Origin: Nakamurella leprariae
Lineage (GTDB): Bacteria; Actinomycetota; Actinomycetes; Mycobacteriales; Nakamurellaceae
Length of the DNA stretch: 64,000 nt
Direction of reading: 5' to 3'
Assembly: GCF_016918035.1 (NCBI RefSeq)
Contig: NZ_JAERWK010000003.1
Span: 124,001-188,000, forward strand
Below are positions 39,050-51,590 of this stretch, one piece after another. Numbering within the stretch: position 1 is the first letter of the stretch; every line of letters starts with the position of its first letter. Under the pieces are notes generated by a model. The model ran no database searches and was not told where the DNA came from. It was given only the letters and a program-made list of their open reading frames with translations. Made by a program: the position numbers and the translations under genes.

Positions 39050-39411
39050 TCCCGGCGGTCGTCGGCGATCCGCGCCCCCAGCGCCGCAGCCACCTGACCC
39101 GGCGCATCATCACCGACCAGCAGCCGCAGCCGGTCGTCGTCCGAGTCGGCGACGTGCGGCACGATGGAGTGCGCTGCCTCGCGCAGGTCGTCGTCGGCCG
39201 GGTCGGGCCGGCTGAACTGCATGCTCGACGTCGCCCACTCGGTGTCCAGGCCCCCGACCTCGGCCACTGTGACCCGGATCCCGAACCGCTGGTCCTCGGC
39301 GGCCATCGCCTCACTGAACCCCTCGAGCCCGGCGTCCAGCGCGGCCCCGGTCAGTGCCCGCCCGAGTCCGCGGCCGGCCCCGGTGATCAGCCAGATCTGT
39401 GGATCACTCAT
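39028..39411 (-). pseudogene. SDR oxidoreductase with internal deletion
   Basis: A 127-codon open frame joining two separated parts of a short-chain dehydrogenase. Residues 1-28 are the NAD(P) Rossmann start (IWLITGAGRGLGRALTGAAL). The sequence then jumps to LEGFSEAMAAEDQRFGIRVTVAEVGG, which in intact SDRs follows the YxxxK active site. About 120-140 residues, including the NAG motif, catalytic Ser and YxxxK, are missing in frame. The product cannot be an active SDR unless it has a new role. The reading frame is otherwise intact, so the deletion may be recent. Confidence 0.75.
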
Positions 39412-39455
39412 GCCCCGACCGTACGAAGCCGGGCGACGCGCCGGGAACCGAACTC

Positions 39456-39860
39456 TCAGGCGTCGACCAGCTTGCGCAGCGCCGACTTCGCGATCGGTCC
39501 GTACCCGAGCACCAGCGGCGCCGGCCCGGTCACCCGCAACGCGGTGCACGAACCCCCGTCCGGGAATTCGTCCACCGGCGCCGCGACGACCAGGTGGTCC
39601 AGCGTCATCTCGATGCCCAGCGGAGCCTGCACCCGCCACGACCACCGCCGACGCACCGGGTCGACCGACAGCACGGTGAAGTCCAGCGCCAGGCCAACGA
39701 TGGTGTGCACCCGGCCGGTGCTGCCCGCCCGGATCACCGGATCCGAACAGTCGACCCGGCGCATCTGCGGCGACCAACCCGGCCAGCGGGCCGGTTCCAC
39801 GTACCGCAGCCACGTCACCTCGACCGGCACCGGGCCCGTTGCGGTCAGCACGCTGCGCAT
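39456..39860 (-). CDS. SRPBCC-superfamily protein
   Basis: A 134-residue START/Bet v1-like fold protein (polyketide cyclase/dehydrase and lipid transport group). VPVEVTWLRYVEPARWPGWSPQM is the typical first helix region. The centre has GSTGRVHTIVGLALDFTVLSVDP and RRWSWRVQAPLGIEMTLDH, and the end has GPAPLVLGYGPIAKSALRKLV. It likely binds a hydrophobic ligand; no substrate can be named. ATG at 39860 with GGGGGAGAG ahead of it. It is downstream of the HAD gene on the same strand. Confidence 0.8.
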   Translation of the reverse strand: MRSVLTATGPVPVEVTWLRYVEPARWPGWSPQMRRVDCSDPVIRAGSTGRVHTIVGLALDFTVLSVDPVRRRWSWRVQAPLGIEMTLDHLVVAAPVDEFPDGGSCTALRVTGPAPLVLGYGPIAKSALRKLVDA

Positions 39861-39878
39861 CGCTGCTCTCCCCCGTCG

Positions 39879-40575
39879 TCAGGCCCGGACCGGCGACAAC
39901 GCCCGTCCCGTCGCGTGGATCTCCCGCAGGCGGGCGACATCAACCGTCTCCAAGGTGCTCTCGAACACCCGGCCCGGGCCCTGCGGCACCGCCACCTCGC
40001 TCGGGACCACCAGCACCACGGCGCCGGCGTCGGCCGCCGCCCGCGTCCCGGTCGGCGAGTCCTCCACGGCCAGGCAGTCCTGCGGTCCGACCCCGAGCAG
40101 CTCCATCGCCCGTCGGTACGGCTCCGGATCGGGCTTGCCGCGGGACACCTCGTCGCCGCACACCACGGCGTCGAACCGGTCCCGGCCCAACGTCTCGAGC
40201 GCGGTCTCCACCAGGCGCCGGTGGGTCGCCGTCACCAGCGCGGTCCGCAGCCCCGCTTCCCGCACCGCATGCAGCAACTCCCGCGCGCCCGGCCGCCACG
40301 GCAGTCCCTCACCGAAGATCTGTTCGGTCAGGTCCAGCAACCGTCGGGTCGCGGCAGCGTGGTCGCCGTCGATGCCGAGATCGTCGAACAGCAACCGGAT
40401 CGACGCCTCGATCGCCTGGCCGACCATGGCGGCGCGGGCCGCCTCGGACAGCGAGCCACCCAGTTCCTCGGCCAGCCGCTCCAGCGCGACCGTCCAGAGC
40501 TTCTCGGAGTCGGTCAGCGTGCCGTCCATGTCGAACAGCACGGCCCGCAGCGGCACGGTGATCTCGGGGCGGGCG

Positions 40576-40589
<14 letters not shown>
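39879..40589 (-). CDS. HAD-superfamily phosphatase (beta-PGM-like)
   Basis: A 236-residue haloacid dehalogenase-type hydrolase with the catalytic DMDGTLTDSEKLW (nucleophile and acid Asp), a helical cap, TALVTATHRR (motif II), the Lys in GDEVSRGKPDPEPY (motif III) and AVEDSPTGTRAAADAGA (motif IV). It is closest in pattern to beta-phosphoglucomutase or phosphoglycolate-type phosphatases; substrate unknown. Start uncertain: TTG at 40589 overlaps metH and has GGAGG nine bases upstream, while GTG at 40556 gives the shorter canonical N-terminus but lacks a ribosome binding site. Translational coupling to metH is likely. Confidence 0.87.
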
Positions 40590-44151
<3,562 letters not shown>

Positions 44152-44223
44152 CGGACCAGGGTAGTCGGCGGCGCGAGCGCGCATGCTCGCGTCCGCTCGG
44201 GGCCGCGGACGTAGGCTTGTTCG

Positions 44224-45078
44224 GTGACCGAGCCGAGCCGTCTGCGCGATCCGGTGATGATCGCCGCCTTCGAGGGATGGAACGACGCCGGCGACGCCGC
44301 CACCGCTGCCGTCGAGCATCTGAGCCTCACCTGGGACGCGAAGCCGCTGACCGAGCTGGACCCGGAGGGGTTCTACGACTTCCAGGTGACCCGCCCCACC
44401 GTCAAACTCGTCGACGGGGTGACCCGCACGGTGGAATGGCCGACCACCCGCCTGACCGTCTGCCGCCCGACCGGGGCCGACCGGGACATCATCCTGGTGC
44501 ACGGCATCGAACCGAACTTCCGCTGGCGGGCGTTCTGCCAGGAGTTGCTCGACGTCGTCATGCAGCAGCAGGTGGAGACGGTGATCGGTCTCGGCGCCCT
44601 GCTGGCCGACGTCCCCCACACCCGGCCCATCCAGGTCACCGGCTCGGCCGCCGACGAGGCCACCGCGCAGCGGCTCGGTCTCATCACCTCGCGCTACGAG
44701 GGCCCCACCGGCATCGCCGGCGTCTTCCAGGACAGCTGCGTGCGGGCCGGGATCCCGGCCGTGTCGTTCTGGGCGTCCGTCCCGCACTACGTCTCGCAGG
44801 CACCGTCACCCAAGGCGACGCTGGCGCTGCTGCACCGGGTCGAGGAGATGCTCGACATCGAGGTGCCGCTGGGCGCGCTGCCCGAGCAGGCCGCCGAGTG
44901 GGAGACCGAGGTCAGCCAGATCGCGGCCGACGACGAGGAGATCTCCGAGTACATCCGCGCGCTCGAGGAGCGCGAGGAGGCCGACGAGCCGCTGAAGATG
45001 CAGTCCGGCGAGGCGCTGGCCGCCGAGTTCGAGCGCTACCTGCGCCGTCGCGGCCCCCGCCCCGGCGGCGGCCGCTGA
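44224..45078 (+). CDS. PAC2-family protein (proteasome assembly chaperone-like)
   Basis: A 284-residue PAC2-fold protein, conserved in actinobacteria next to metH (Rv2125-type). FEGWNDAGDAATAAVEHL, FYDFQVTRPTVKLVDG, VHGIEPNFRWRAFCQELL and LGALLADVPHTRP are family signatures. The family is related to eukaryotic proteasome-assembly chaperones, but its bacterial function is undetermined. The C-terminal region is an acidic coiled helix (ISEYIRALEEREEADEPLKM). GTG start at 44224. Confidence 0.9.
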   Translation: MTEPSRLRDPVMIAAFEGWNDAGDAATAAVEHLSLTWDAKPLTELDPEGFYDFQVTRPTVKLVDGVTRTVEWPTTRLTVCRPTGADRDIILVHGIEPNFRWRAFCQELLDVVMQQQVETVIGLGALLADVPHTRPIQVTGSAADEATAQRLGLITSRYEGPTGIAGVFQDSCVRAGIPAVSFWASVPHYVSQAPSPKATLALLHRVEEMLDIEVPLGALPEQAAEWETEVSQIAADDEEISEYIRALEEREEADEPLKMQSGEALAAEFERYLRRRGPRPGGGR

Positions 45079-45151
45079 CCCGATCCCCTCGCCGCCCGGG
45101 TCAGCGCCCGCGGGTCAGCGGCAGCGGCCGCGGGCCAGCGACCAGGACGGT

Positions 45152-46108
45152 TCAGGCGGTGCGCAGGGCCGGCAGCACCTGCTCGCCGACCAGCGCCAGG
45201 TGGTCCAGGTCGGCCAGGTCGAGCACCTGCAGGTAGACCCGTTCCACCCCGGCCTCGGCCCACCGACCGAGCTTGTCGGTGACCTCGGCCACCGAGCCGG
45301 CCGCACCGTTCTCGCGCAGCTCCTGAACCTCGCGACCGATCGCGGCGGCCCGCCGGGCGACCTCGGCCTCGTCGCGGCCGACGCACAGCACCTGGGCGGC
45401 CGAGTACACCAGTTCCCCCGGTGCGCGACCGGCCGCCTCCGCGGCGGCTCGGACCCGGCCGAACTGGGTGGTGGTGACGTCCAACGAGGAGAACGCGACG
45501 TTGAACTCGTCGGCGAACCGGGCGGCCAGCGCCGGCGTCTTCTTCGGGCCGTGCCCGCCGATGATGATCGGCACCCGGGGCGTGCCGGTCCGGCCGGTCT
45601 GCACCGGCTTCGGCAGGCCCGGTGCGCCCGCCAGTCGGTAGGTCTCCCCTGCGTGGTCGAACGTCGCACCGATCGGGGTGTCCCACAGACCGGTGATGAT
45701 CTCCAGCTGCTCGGTCAGCCAGCCGAAGCGCTGTCCGAACGACTCGCCGAACGGCAAGCCGTAGGCGGTGTGCTCGTCGGCGTACCACCCCGACCCGAGG
45801 CCGAGTTCCACCCGACCGCCGGAGATGTCGTCCACGTTCGCCACTGCGATGGCCAGCATCGACGGATGGCGGAAGGTGGCCGAGGTGACCAGCGTGCCGA
45901 GGCGGATGTCCGGGACCTGGGCGGCGATGGCGCCGAGGGTGACCCAGGCGTCGGACGGTCCCGGGTCGCCGCTGACCCCACCCATCTTGAGGATGTGGTC
46001 GGAGCGGAAGAAGGCCGAGAAGCCGGCGTCGCGGGTGGCGGTGGCGACGGCGAGCAGGTCGGCGTACGAGGCACCCTGCTGCGGTTCGGTGAAGATGCGG
46101 AGGTCCAT
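45152..46108 (-). CDS. LLM-class F420-dependent oxidoreductase
   Basis: A 318-residue luciferase-like oxidoreductase of the TIGR03560/F420 type: MDLRIFTEPQQGASYADLLAVA, FFRSDHILKMG, VTLGAIAAQVPDIRLGTLV, GRVELGLGSGWYADEH, VPIIIGGHGPKKTPALAARFADEFN. Substrate unknown. Compared with the first LLM protein in the window it shares the barrel but little else. Convergent with the PAC2 gene and 54 bases downstream of mshC. Confidence 0.88.
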   Translation of the reverse strand: MDLRIFTEPQQGASYADLLAVATATRDAGFSAFFRSDHILKMGGVSGDPGPSDAWVTLGAIAAQVPDIRLGTLVTSATFRHPSMLAIAVANVDDISGGRVELGLGSGWYADEHTAYGLPFGESFGQRFGWLTEQLEIITGLWDTPIGATFDHAGETYRLAGAPGLPKPVQTGRTGTPRVPIIIGGHGPKKTPALAARFADEFNVAFSSLDVTTTQFGRVRAAAEAAGRAPGELVYSAAQVLCVGRDEAEVARRAAAIGREVQELRENGAAGSVAEVTDKLGRWAEAGVERVYLQVLDLADLDHLALVGEQVLPALRTA

Positions 46109-46162
46109 CCGCTCAACCTAACGGTCGGTCACCGGACGGCCGGGTTCACCCGTCCGCGCAGC

Positions 46163-47377
46163 TCAGCGCAGATCCGCACCCAGCAGGGCGTCGACCGCGG
46201 TGGCCACGGCCGTCCCGTCGAGGGTGTCGTCGGCCGCCCACGCGTCCAGCGACGCGATCGCGGTCGGCGTGTCCAGGTCGTCGGCCAGCGCGGTCCGCAC
46301 CGCCTGCACGGTCGCGGTCGCGTCCGCCCCGGTGCGCCGGGCCGCGGCGCGCCAGCGGGCCAGCCGGTCCTGCGCCGCGGTGAGCAGCGCGTCCGACCAG
46401 TCGCGGTCGGTGCGGTAGTGGCCGGCCAGCAGCGCCAGCCGCAGCGCCATCGGGTCGATCCGCTGCTGCCGCAGCCGCGAGACGAACACCAGGTTGCCGC
46501 GCGACTTGGACATCTTCTCGCCGTCCAGGCCGATCATCGCCGCGTGCGTGTAGGACCGGGCGAACGGGCTGACGCCGGACAGCACCTCGGCGTGGGCGGC
46601 CGAGCACTCGTGGTGCGGGAAGACGAGATCGCTGCCGCCGCCCTGCACGTCGACAGTCGGGCCGATCCGGTTGCCGGCGATGACGGCACACTCGATGTGC
46701 CACCCGGGACGCCCCGGCCCCATCGGGGACGGCCAAGCCGGCTCGCCGTCCCGTTCCACCCGCCACAGCAGCGGATCGAGGGGATCCCGCTTGCCGGGCC
46801 GGTCCGGGTCGCCACCACGCTGCGCCGACAGCGCCAGCATGGTGGCGGTGTCGTATCGGGACTCACTCCCGAAGCCCTTGGCCGCGGTGAGATCGAAGTA
46901 CACGTCGGGGAACTCGTCGTCCACCCGGTAAGCGACTCCCCGCTCCACCAGATCGGCCACCGCGACGGTGATCTCGTCCATCGCCTCGACCGCGCCGATG
47001 TAGTCGCGGGGCGGCAGCACCCGCAGCGCGGTCATGTCCTCGCGGAACAACTGGATCTCGCGGGCCGCCAGCACCCGCCAGTCCACGCCGTCGCGGTGGG
47101 CGCGTTCCAGCAACGGGTCGTCGATGTCGGTGATGTTCTGGACGAAGTGGACCTCGTGGCCGTTGTCCAGCCACTGCCGGTGCACCAGGTCGAACGTCAG
47201 GTAGGTCGCGGCGTGGCCCAGGTGGGTCGCGTCGTACGGGGTGATCCCGCAGACGTACATGGTCGCCACCGGACCCGGACGGGTCGGCCGCACCTCGTCG
47301 GCCGCGTGGTCGTACAACCGCAACGGGACGCCCGGGCCGGGCAGGGAGGGGACGGTGACGGAGTTCCAGGCCTGCAC
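46163..47377 (-). CDS. mshC: Mycothiol ligase MshC
   Basis: ATP-dependent L-cysteine:1-D-myo-inositol 2-amino-2-deoxy-alpha-D-glucopyranoside ligase, joining cysteine to glucosaminyl-inositol in mycothiol synthesis. 404 residues, a cysteinyl-tRNA synthetase paralogue. The zinc/HIGH region [50 protein letters not shown] and EKMSKSRGN are diagnostic; the tRNA-binding C-terminal domain of CysS is missing, as expected for MshC. GTG start at 47377. It marks the organism as a mycothiol producer. Confidence 0.96.
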   Translation of the reverse strand: MQAWNSVTVPSLPGPGVPLRLYDHAADEVRPTRPGPVATMYVCGITPYDATHLGHAATYLTFDLVHRQWLDNGHEVHFVQNITDIDDPLLERAHRDGVDWRVLAAREIQLFREDMTALRVLPPRDYIGAVEAMDEITVAVADLVERGVAYRVDDEFPDVYFDLTAAKGFGSESRYDTATMLALSAQRGGDPDRPGKRDPLDPLLWRVERDGEPAWPSPMGPGRPGWHIECAVIAGNRIGPTVDVQGGGSDLVFPHHECSAAHAEVLSGVSPFARSYTHAAMIGLDGEKMSKSRGNLVFVSRLRQQRIDPMALRLALLAGHYRTDRDWSDALLTAAQDRLARWRAAARRTGADATATVQAVRTALADDLDTPTAIASLDAWAADDTLDGTAVATAVDALLGADLR

Positions 47378-47410
47378 CTGCGGGAGCCTACTGGGCGATC
47401 TCCGGCGCCT

Positions 47411-48172
47411 TCACCCGCGCACCGGACGCCCCGGCACCACGTGCCGGTTCGACTGCACGACCGCGGCCTGCCACCGCTGCAGGCGGGTGCCGCGGACGTC
47501 CCGCGGTGGTGAGGACGAGGGGAACATCAGGTTCTCCCGGTCCCGGGTGTGCGGCAGGTTCAGCGCGTGGCCCAGCTCATGGACCAGCACCGTCTCGTCG
47601 TACGTGTGGTCCCGGGCCCGGTCGAACAGCGACGCCTGCACGATGACCCAGTCGGCGTTGACGCCGAGCGAACACCCGGTGGTCCGCCCGGTGATCTGCC
47701 GGACCACGATCACCGTCACCGGCGCCCCGACCGTGTCCGGGTCCGCGTACTCGTCCAGGTGCCGGTGGTACCAGGCGGTCCGTCCCAGCAGCACGTCGTC
47801 CAGCAGCAGCCGGCGGTTGGCGTGCGGGTCCAGCGCCTCGGCCGGCGCCGGCTCGGTGATGGTGTCCACCGACAGCACCCGGGTGCGGATCCCGGCTTCC
47901 GCGCGCAGCACCGTCTCGGCCCGGTCCAGAGCGGGCCGGACCTTCGCCTCACTGGTCAGCGGCCGGCCGCGCTCGTCGGACAGGATGAGCACCCGCAGGC
48001 GCAGCACTCCCGGTTCCCGGTCGCGGCCGGCCAGCTCACCGACGGCCTCTCCGGCCCGGGCGAGCGCGCTGCCCAGATCGGCGGCCAGCGCCGCGCTGGT
48101 GTGGGTCAGCGCCCGGGTGAGTCCACTCAGCGCGCCGGTGACCCGGCGTCCCAGGCCACCCGGACCGCTCAC
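47411..48172 (-). CDS. Putative zinc metalloprotease (HELGHxLNLPH)
   Basis: A 253-residue protein with the metzincin-type motif LVHELGHALNLPH near residue 198, in which HExxHxxNxxH would bind zinc, followed by ENLMFPSSS, which could supply the Met-turn. Upstream are RVLILSDERGRPL and VTVIVVRQITGRTTGCSLG. The N-terminal 50 residues are helical and Ala-rich, not an obvious signal peptide, so location is uncertain. The GTG overlaps the SCO1664-family stop (GTGA), tying it to that gene. I do not recognise a named subfamily. Its place within the mshC/DUF3090 neighbourhood is unusual. Confidence 0.7.
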   Translation of the reverse strand: MSGPGGLGRRVTGALSGLTRALTHTSAALAADLGSALARAGEAVGELAGRDREPGVLRLRVLILSDERGRPLTSEAKVRPALDRAETVLRAEAGIRTRVLSVDTITEPAPAEALDPHANRRLLLDDVLLGRTAWYHRHLDEYADPDTVGAPVTVIVVRQITGRTTGCSLGVNADWVIVQASLFDRARDHTYDETVLVHELGHALNLPHTRDRENLMFPSSSPPRDVRGTRLQRWQAAVVQSNRHVVPGRPVRG

Positions 48173-49020
48173 AGCGGCGGCCACGGGATCGGGTTCCGGT
48201 GCCCCGGCGGCTTCGGGAACCGGCGCGTCTGCAGCAGCTGGTGCAGGCGTCGGTCGAGCGCCCGCCGTTCCGCGGTGGTGATCAGCTCGTCGAGCTGCTC
48301 CCCCAGCGTTCCGTCCAGCTCCGTCGAGAGGCGCTCCAGTCCGTCGGCGACCGCGGCGGGCAGCTTCCGTCCGGCGAACCCCCACAGGATGGTCCGCAGC
48401 TTGTCCTCCTGGTGCAGGCACAGGCCGTGGTCGACGCCGTAGATGCGACCGTCCGCGGTGGGCAGGATGTGCGAGCCCTTGCGGTCGGCGTTGTTGGCCA
48501 CGGCGTCGAACCCGGCCAGCACGGCGAGTCGCGGCTCGTCGGCGTGCGCCACGGCGACGTCGTCCCCGGAGTAGTCGACGGCCCGGAACACCGAGATCCA
48601 GTCGGCCGGCACCCGCTTGACCGGCAGGAGGTCGACCACCAGGTCGGGATCGGCGTCCTCGATCCACACCTGGACCATGCCCGCCCCGAGCGGTCCGGGC
48701 CGCAGCAGGGTGAGCGGCACACAGTGCCAGCCGGCCGCCTCGGACAGCAGGTACGAGGCGTACTCACGCTCGGCCAGCGTCCCGTCCGGGAAGTCCCACA
48801 GCGGCCGCTCGCCGCGCACCGGTTTGTAGATGCACTGGACGCTCTGCCCGTCCAGCGACGCGGTGGCCAGCAGCGTGACGTTCGAGGCGTCGGACAGCCG
48901 CCCGGTGATGTCCAGGTCGCCCTCGGTGAGCAGGCGGCGGACGTCCTCGGACGGCGCCTCCGGCACCCGGTCGAACCGCTGCCGCCCGTCGGTGTTCCCG
49001 CCGGGCACCCGGTCAGCCAC
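48169..49020 (-). CDS. SCO1664-family protein (PI3/4-kinase-like fold)
   Basis: A 283-residue actinobacterial protein of the SCO1664/Rv2133c-type family with a phosphatidylinositol-kinase-like core: LLATASLDGQSVQCIYKPVRGERPLWDFP, REYASYLLSEAAGWHCVP, LAGFDAVANNADRKGSHIL, IYGVDHGLCLHQEDKLRTILWGF. The NADRKGSH and GVDHG stretches correspond to catalytic and metal positions of such folds. No substrate is known. It overlaps the DUF3090 gene by eight bases and is translationally coupled to the metalloprotease gene downstream. Confidence 0.9.
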   Translation of the reverse strand: MADRVPGGNTDGRQRFDRVPEAPSEDVRRLLTEGDLDITGRLSDASNVTLLATASLDGQSVQCIYKPVRGERPLWDFPDGTLAEREYASYLLSEAAGWHCVPLTLLRPGPLGAGMVQVWIEDADPDLVVDLLPVKRVPADWISVFRAVDYSGDDVAVAHADEPRLAVLAGFDAVANNADRKGSHILPTADGRIYGVDHGLCLHQEDKLRTILWGFAGRKLPAAVADGLERLSTELDGTLGEQLDELITTAERRALDRRLHQLLQTRRFPKPPGHRNPIPWPPL

Positions 49021-49582
49021 CGAGTCCGCGGTGGTACCCGTTCAGTCGCGGACAGACGTGTCCGTCGGGGTCCAGCGGGTTGCCGCACAACGGACACGGC
49101 GGACGACCCGCGGCGACGATCCGCTCGGCGTGCCGGGCGAACTGCAGCGCCTCGTCCAGCGACAGGAAGACTCGCAGCGCGTCCGGCCCGTCCTCCCGGT
49201 CCTCCAGGACGATGTCCTCGCCGACCTCCTCCTCGGAGAGGGCCAACAGCTCGACGATCACCTGGGCACCTTCGCCGTCCCAGGCCAGCCCCATGGTGCC
49301 GACCCGGAACTCGGCGTCGACCGGGGTGGTCAGAGTGCCCAGATCAGGACCGGGGGTCTCGACCGGGGCGGGCGTCGGAGCGGCGCCGAAGCGGCGCTCC
49401 ACCTCGGTGATCAGCGAGCCGAGCCGGTCGGCCAGCACCGCGACCTGTTGCTTCTCGCACGAGACGGACAGCACCCGACGGCCGTCGACGACCTGCAGGT
49501 AGAACTCCCGTTCGCCGGGTTGACCGATCGTCCCGGCGAGGAACCGCTCGGGCGACCTGAAGATGTGGATCTGACGAGCCAT
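49013..49582 (-). CDS. DUF3090 family protein
   Basis: A 189-residue actinobacterial protein of unknown function. MARQIHIFRSPERFLAGTIGQPGEREFYLQ and LADRLGSLITEVERRFG are typical. The C-terminus has paired Cys residues in PPCPLCGNPLDPDGHVCPR, a likely zinc ribbon. It always accompanies the SCO1664-family and histidine-phosphatase genes, suggesting a shared process that has not been defined. Confidence 0.93.
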   Translation of the reverse strand: MARQIHIFRSPERFLAGTIGQPGEREFYLQVVDGRRVLSVSCEKQQVAVLADRLGSLITEVERRFGAAPTPAPVETPGPDLGTLTTPVDAEFRVGTMGLAWDGEGAQVIVELLALSEEEVGEDIVLEDREDGPDALRVFLSLDEALQFARHAERIVAAGRPPCPLCGNPLDPDGHVCPRLNGYHRGLGG

Positions 49583-49637
49583 GACCGCCCCACCCTAGTC
49601 GTGCATCAGTACGTGCTCATCGAGGAACGACCCCGGC

Positions 49638-50474
49638 TCACCGGGTGACGCCGCCGGGCACCGCCTCGGAGGCCGCGGTCGCCGGATCGAGCGTCGGGGT
49701 CTGCCCGTCGGCACCGCCGGCTCCCGGCGGCGCGGTGGCCGGAGCCGGACGCAGCTCGGCGGCCAGGTCGCCGGTGTCGTTGATCCGCTCGACGAACGGC
49801 CGCAGCGGCGTGTAGCGGATCACCGAGATGGAGGCCGGTCCGACCACGATCCGCTGGAAGCAGTCCAGGTGCATGCCGAGCGCATCGGCCAGGATCGCCT
49901 TGATCACGTCGCCGTGCGAGCACAGCACGATGGTGTGTCCCGCCTCGGCGTCCCGGTCGGCCGTGGACGAGGTCACCGGCAGCGCGTCGGGCTCGGTGCC
50001 GGGTCCGCCCGCCCACTGGCGCACCGCGCGGACCGCTCGGCTGGACACCTCGGCCAGGCCCTCGCCGCCGGGAAAGACCGCGGCCGACGGGTGCTGCTGC
50101 ACCGTGCGCCACATCTCCTCCTTGACCAGGTCCTTGAGCGGCCGTCCGGACCAGGAGCCGTAGTCGACCTCGGCCAGGCGCTCGTCGACCGTGATGGGCA
50201 GGCCGGTGGCCTCGGCCAGCGGGGCGATGGTCTGCCGGCAGCGCTGCAGCGGCGAGGTCACCAGCGCGTGCAGCGGCACGCTCGCCAGCCGCGTCACCAC
50301 CCGGGCCGCCTGCTCGCGGCCGACGTCGTCCAGGTCCACACCGGGTGTCCGTCCGGCCAGCACCCCGGCCGTGTTCGCGGTGGACCGGCCGTGTCGCAGC
50401 AACAGGACGGTGGTCACCGGCACGGGCGTCGGTACGGCCGCAGCCCGCCCGTTCTCCTCCGGTCGACTGCTCAC
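49638..50474 (-). CDS. Histidine phosphatase (MSMEG_4193-type phosphomutase-like)
   Basis: A 278-residue member of the histidine phosphatase superfamily. The catalytic VLLLRHGRSTANTAG carries the phosphorylated His; VTSPLQRCRQTIAPLAE, LAEVDYGSWSGRPLKDL and IVLCSHGDVIKAIL complete the active site. The MSMEG_4193 group is restricted to actinobacteria and occurs beside DUF3090. A Pro/Ala-rich tail of about 50 residues follows the domain. The GTG at 50474 is chosen for GGAG four to five bases before it; the longer frame upstream is non-family. Confidence 0.9.
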   Translation of the reverse strand: MSSRPEENGRAAAVPTPVPVTTVLLLRHGRSTANTAGVLAGRTPGVDLDDVGREQAARVVTRLASVPLHALVTSPLQRCRQTIAPLAEATGLPITVDERLAEVDYGSWSGRPLKDLVKEEMWRTVQQHPSAAVFPGGEGLAEVSSRAVRAVRQWAGGPGTEPDALPVTSSTADRDAEAGHTIVLCSHGDVIKAILADALGMHLDCFQRIVVGPASISVIRYTPLRPFVERINDTGDLAAELRPAPATAPPGAGGADGQTPTLDPATAASEAVPGGVTR

Positions 50475-50620
50475 GCTGCTCCACCCGTCCTCTCGTCGCG
50501 TCGCCTGAGGCCCGGCGGCCGCGGCGCGTCGGCGTCCAGTCTGCCCGTCGATCACCGCAGCGGGCAGCGGAGGTCCGGCGGTGGGTCCGCCATCCGCGTG
50601 CGGCGGTCGGGCAGGACCGC

Positions 50621-51448
50621 TCAGGTGGCGCTCAGCCAGCCGGCTGACAACGCGACGACGAGCCCGACGCCCAGTGCCCAGCGGTACCAGACGAAGACCC
50701 GGATCGTGTGCCGGGCGACGAACCGGAGCATCCACGCCACCGAGAAGTACGCCACCACGAAACTGACCACCGTGCCGACCAGCGTGGGCACCCAACCGAC
50801 CCCGCCGGAGAGGGCGTCCGGGGTCTCCAGCACCGCGGCGCCGGCCAGCGCCGGGATCCCGAGCAGGAAGCCCAGCCGGGTCACTTCGGCCCGGCGGTAG
50901 CCGAGCATGAGGCCGGCCGAGATGGTCGCCCCGGACCGGGACACCCCGGGGATCAGGGCCAGCGCCTGCGCGGCGCCGATGATCAGCACGTCTCGCAGGG
51001 TCAGATCACGCTCGGCCCGGGTCTGCTTGGCCACGCCCTCGGCGATCCACATGACGATGCCCCAGACGATCAACCCGATGGCCACGACCCACAGCGAACG
51101 CAGCGGCCCCTTGATCAGGTCCCGGCCCAGCACCCCGGCCAGCACGATCGGCACCGAGCCGGCGATGGTCAGCCAGGCCAGCCGGTGGTCGATGTCGGCG
51201 CGGTGCTCGGCCCGGAACAGACCGCGGAACCAGGCCCGGGCCAGCCGGATGATGTCCTTGCGCAGGTAGATGATCAACGCGGCGATCGCGCCGACCTGGA
51301 TGACCGCGATGAACGAGGTGATCGACGGGTCGTCGATGGTCAGTCCCATCATCTTGGCGACGATGGTCTGGTGACCGGTGGAGGAGACCGGGAGGAACTC
51401 GGTGAGTCCCTCCACGACGCCCAGGATGATCGCCTGCAGCAGGGTCAT
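50621..51448 (-). CDS. uppP: Undecaprenyl-diphosphatase UppP/BacA
   Basis: Membrane phosphatase that recycles undecaprenyl pyrophosphate for cell-wall synthesis and can give low-level bacitracin resistance. 275 residues with about seven to eight transmembrane segments. Conserved LGVVEGLTEFLPVSSTGH and ALIPGVSRSGATISAGLMLGY hold the catalytic residues (Glu, Ser and Arg). First gene of the uppP-phosphatase-DUF3090-SCO1664 series. Confidence 0.96.
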   Translation of the reverse strand: MTLLQAIILGVVEGLTEFLPVSSTGHQTIVAKMMGLTIDDPSITSFIAVIQVGAIAALIIYLRKDIIRLARAWFRGLFRAEHRADIDHRLAWLTIAGSVPIVLAGVLGRDLIKGPLRSLWVVAIGLIVWGIVMWIAEGVAKQTRAERDLTLRDVLIIGAAQALALIPGVSRSGATISAGLMLGYRRAEVTRLGFLLGIPALAGAAVLETPDALSGGVGWVPTLVGTVVSFVVAYFSVAWMLRFVARHTIRVFVWYRWALGVGLVVALSAGWLSAT

Positions 51449-51590
51449 GCGTGCGTGAGGACCTTTCGTTCCCGGTCCGACGCACCTGCGGCCCGCGGAA
51501 CCGACCCGACAGAGGGTGACCGGGGCGTCACGCTACTCGCCCGCGGGTCCGGGACGGGCGAGGCGCCGCCGGCCCGTAGGGTCGCAGCTC

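Noticed and set aside
44152-44223. Cobalamin riboswitch upstream of metH
   Set aside because: Only 72 bases separate metH from the divergent PAC2 gene, too short for the full riboswitch fold, and no B12-box-like sequence is seen.
45079-45151. Short GGGTCAGCG repeats between PAC2 and LLM genes
   Set aside because: Three imperfect copies in 70 bases of GC-rich spacer; too short and degenerate to support a named element.
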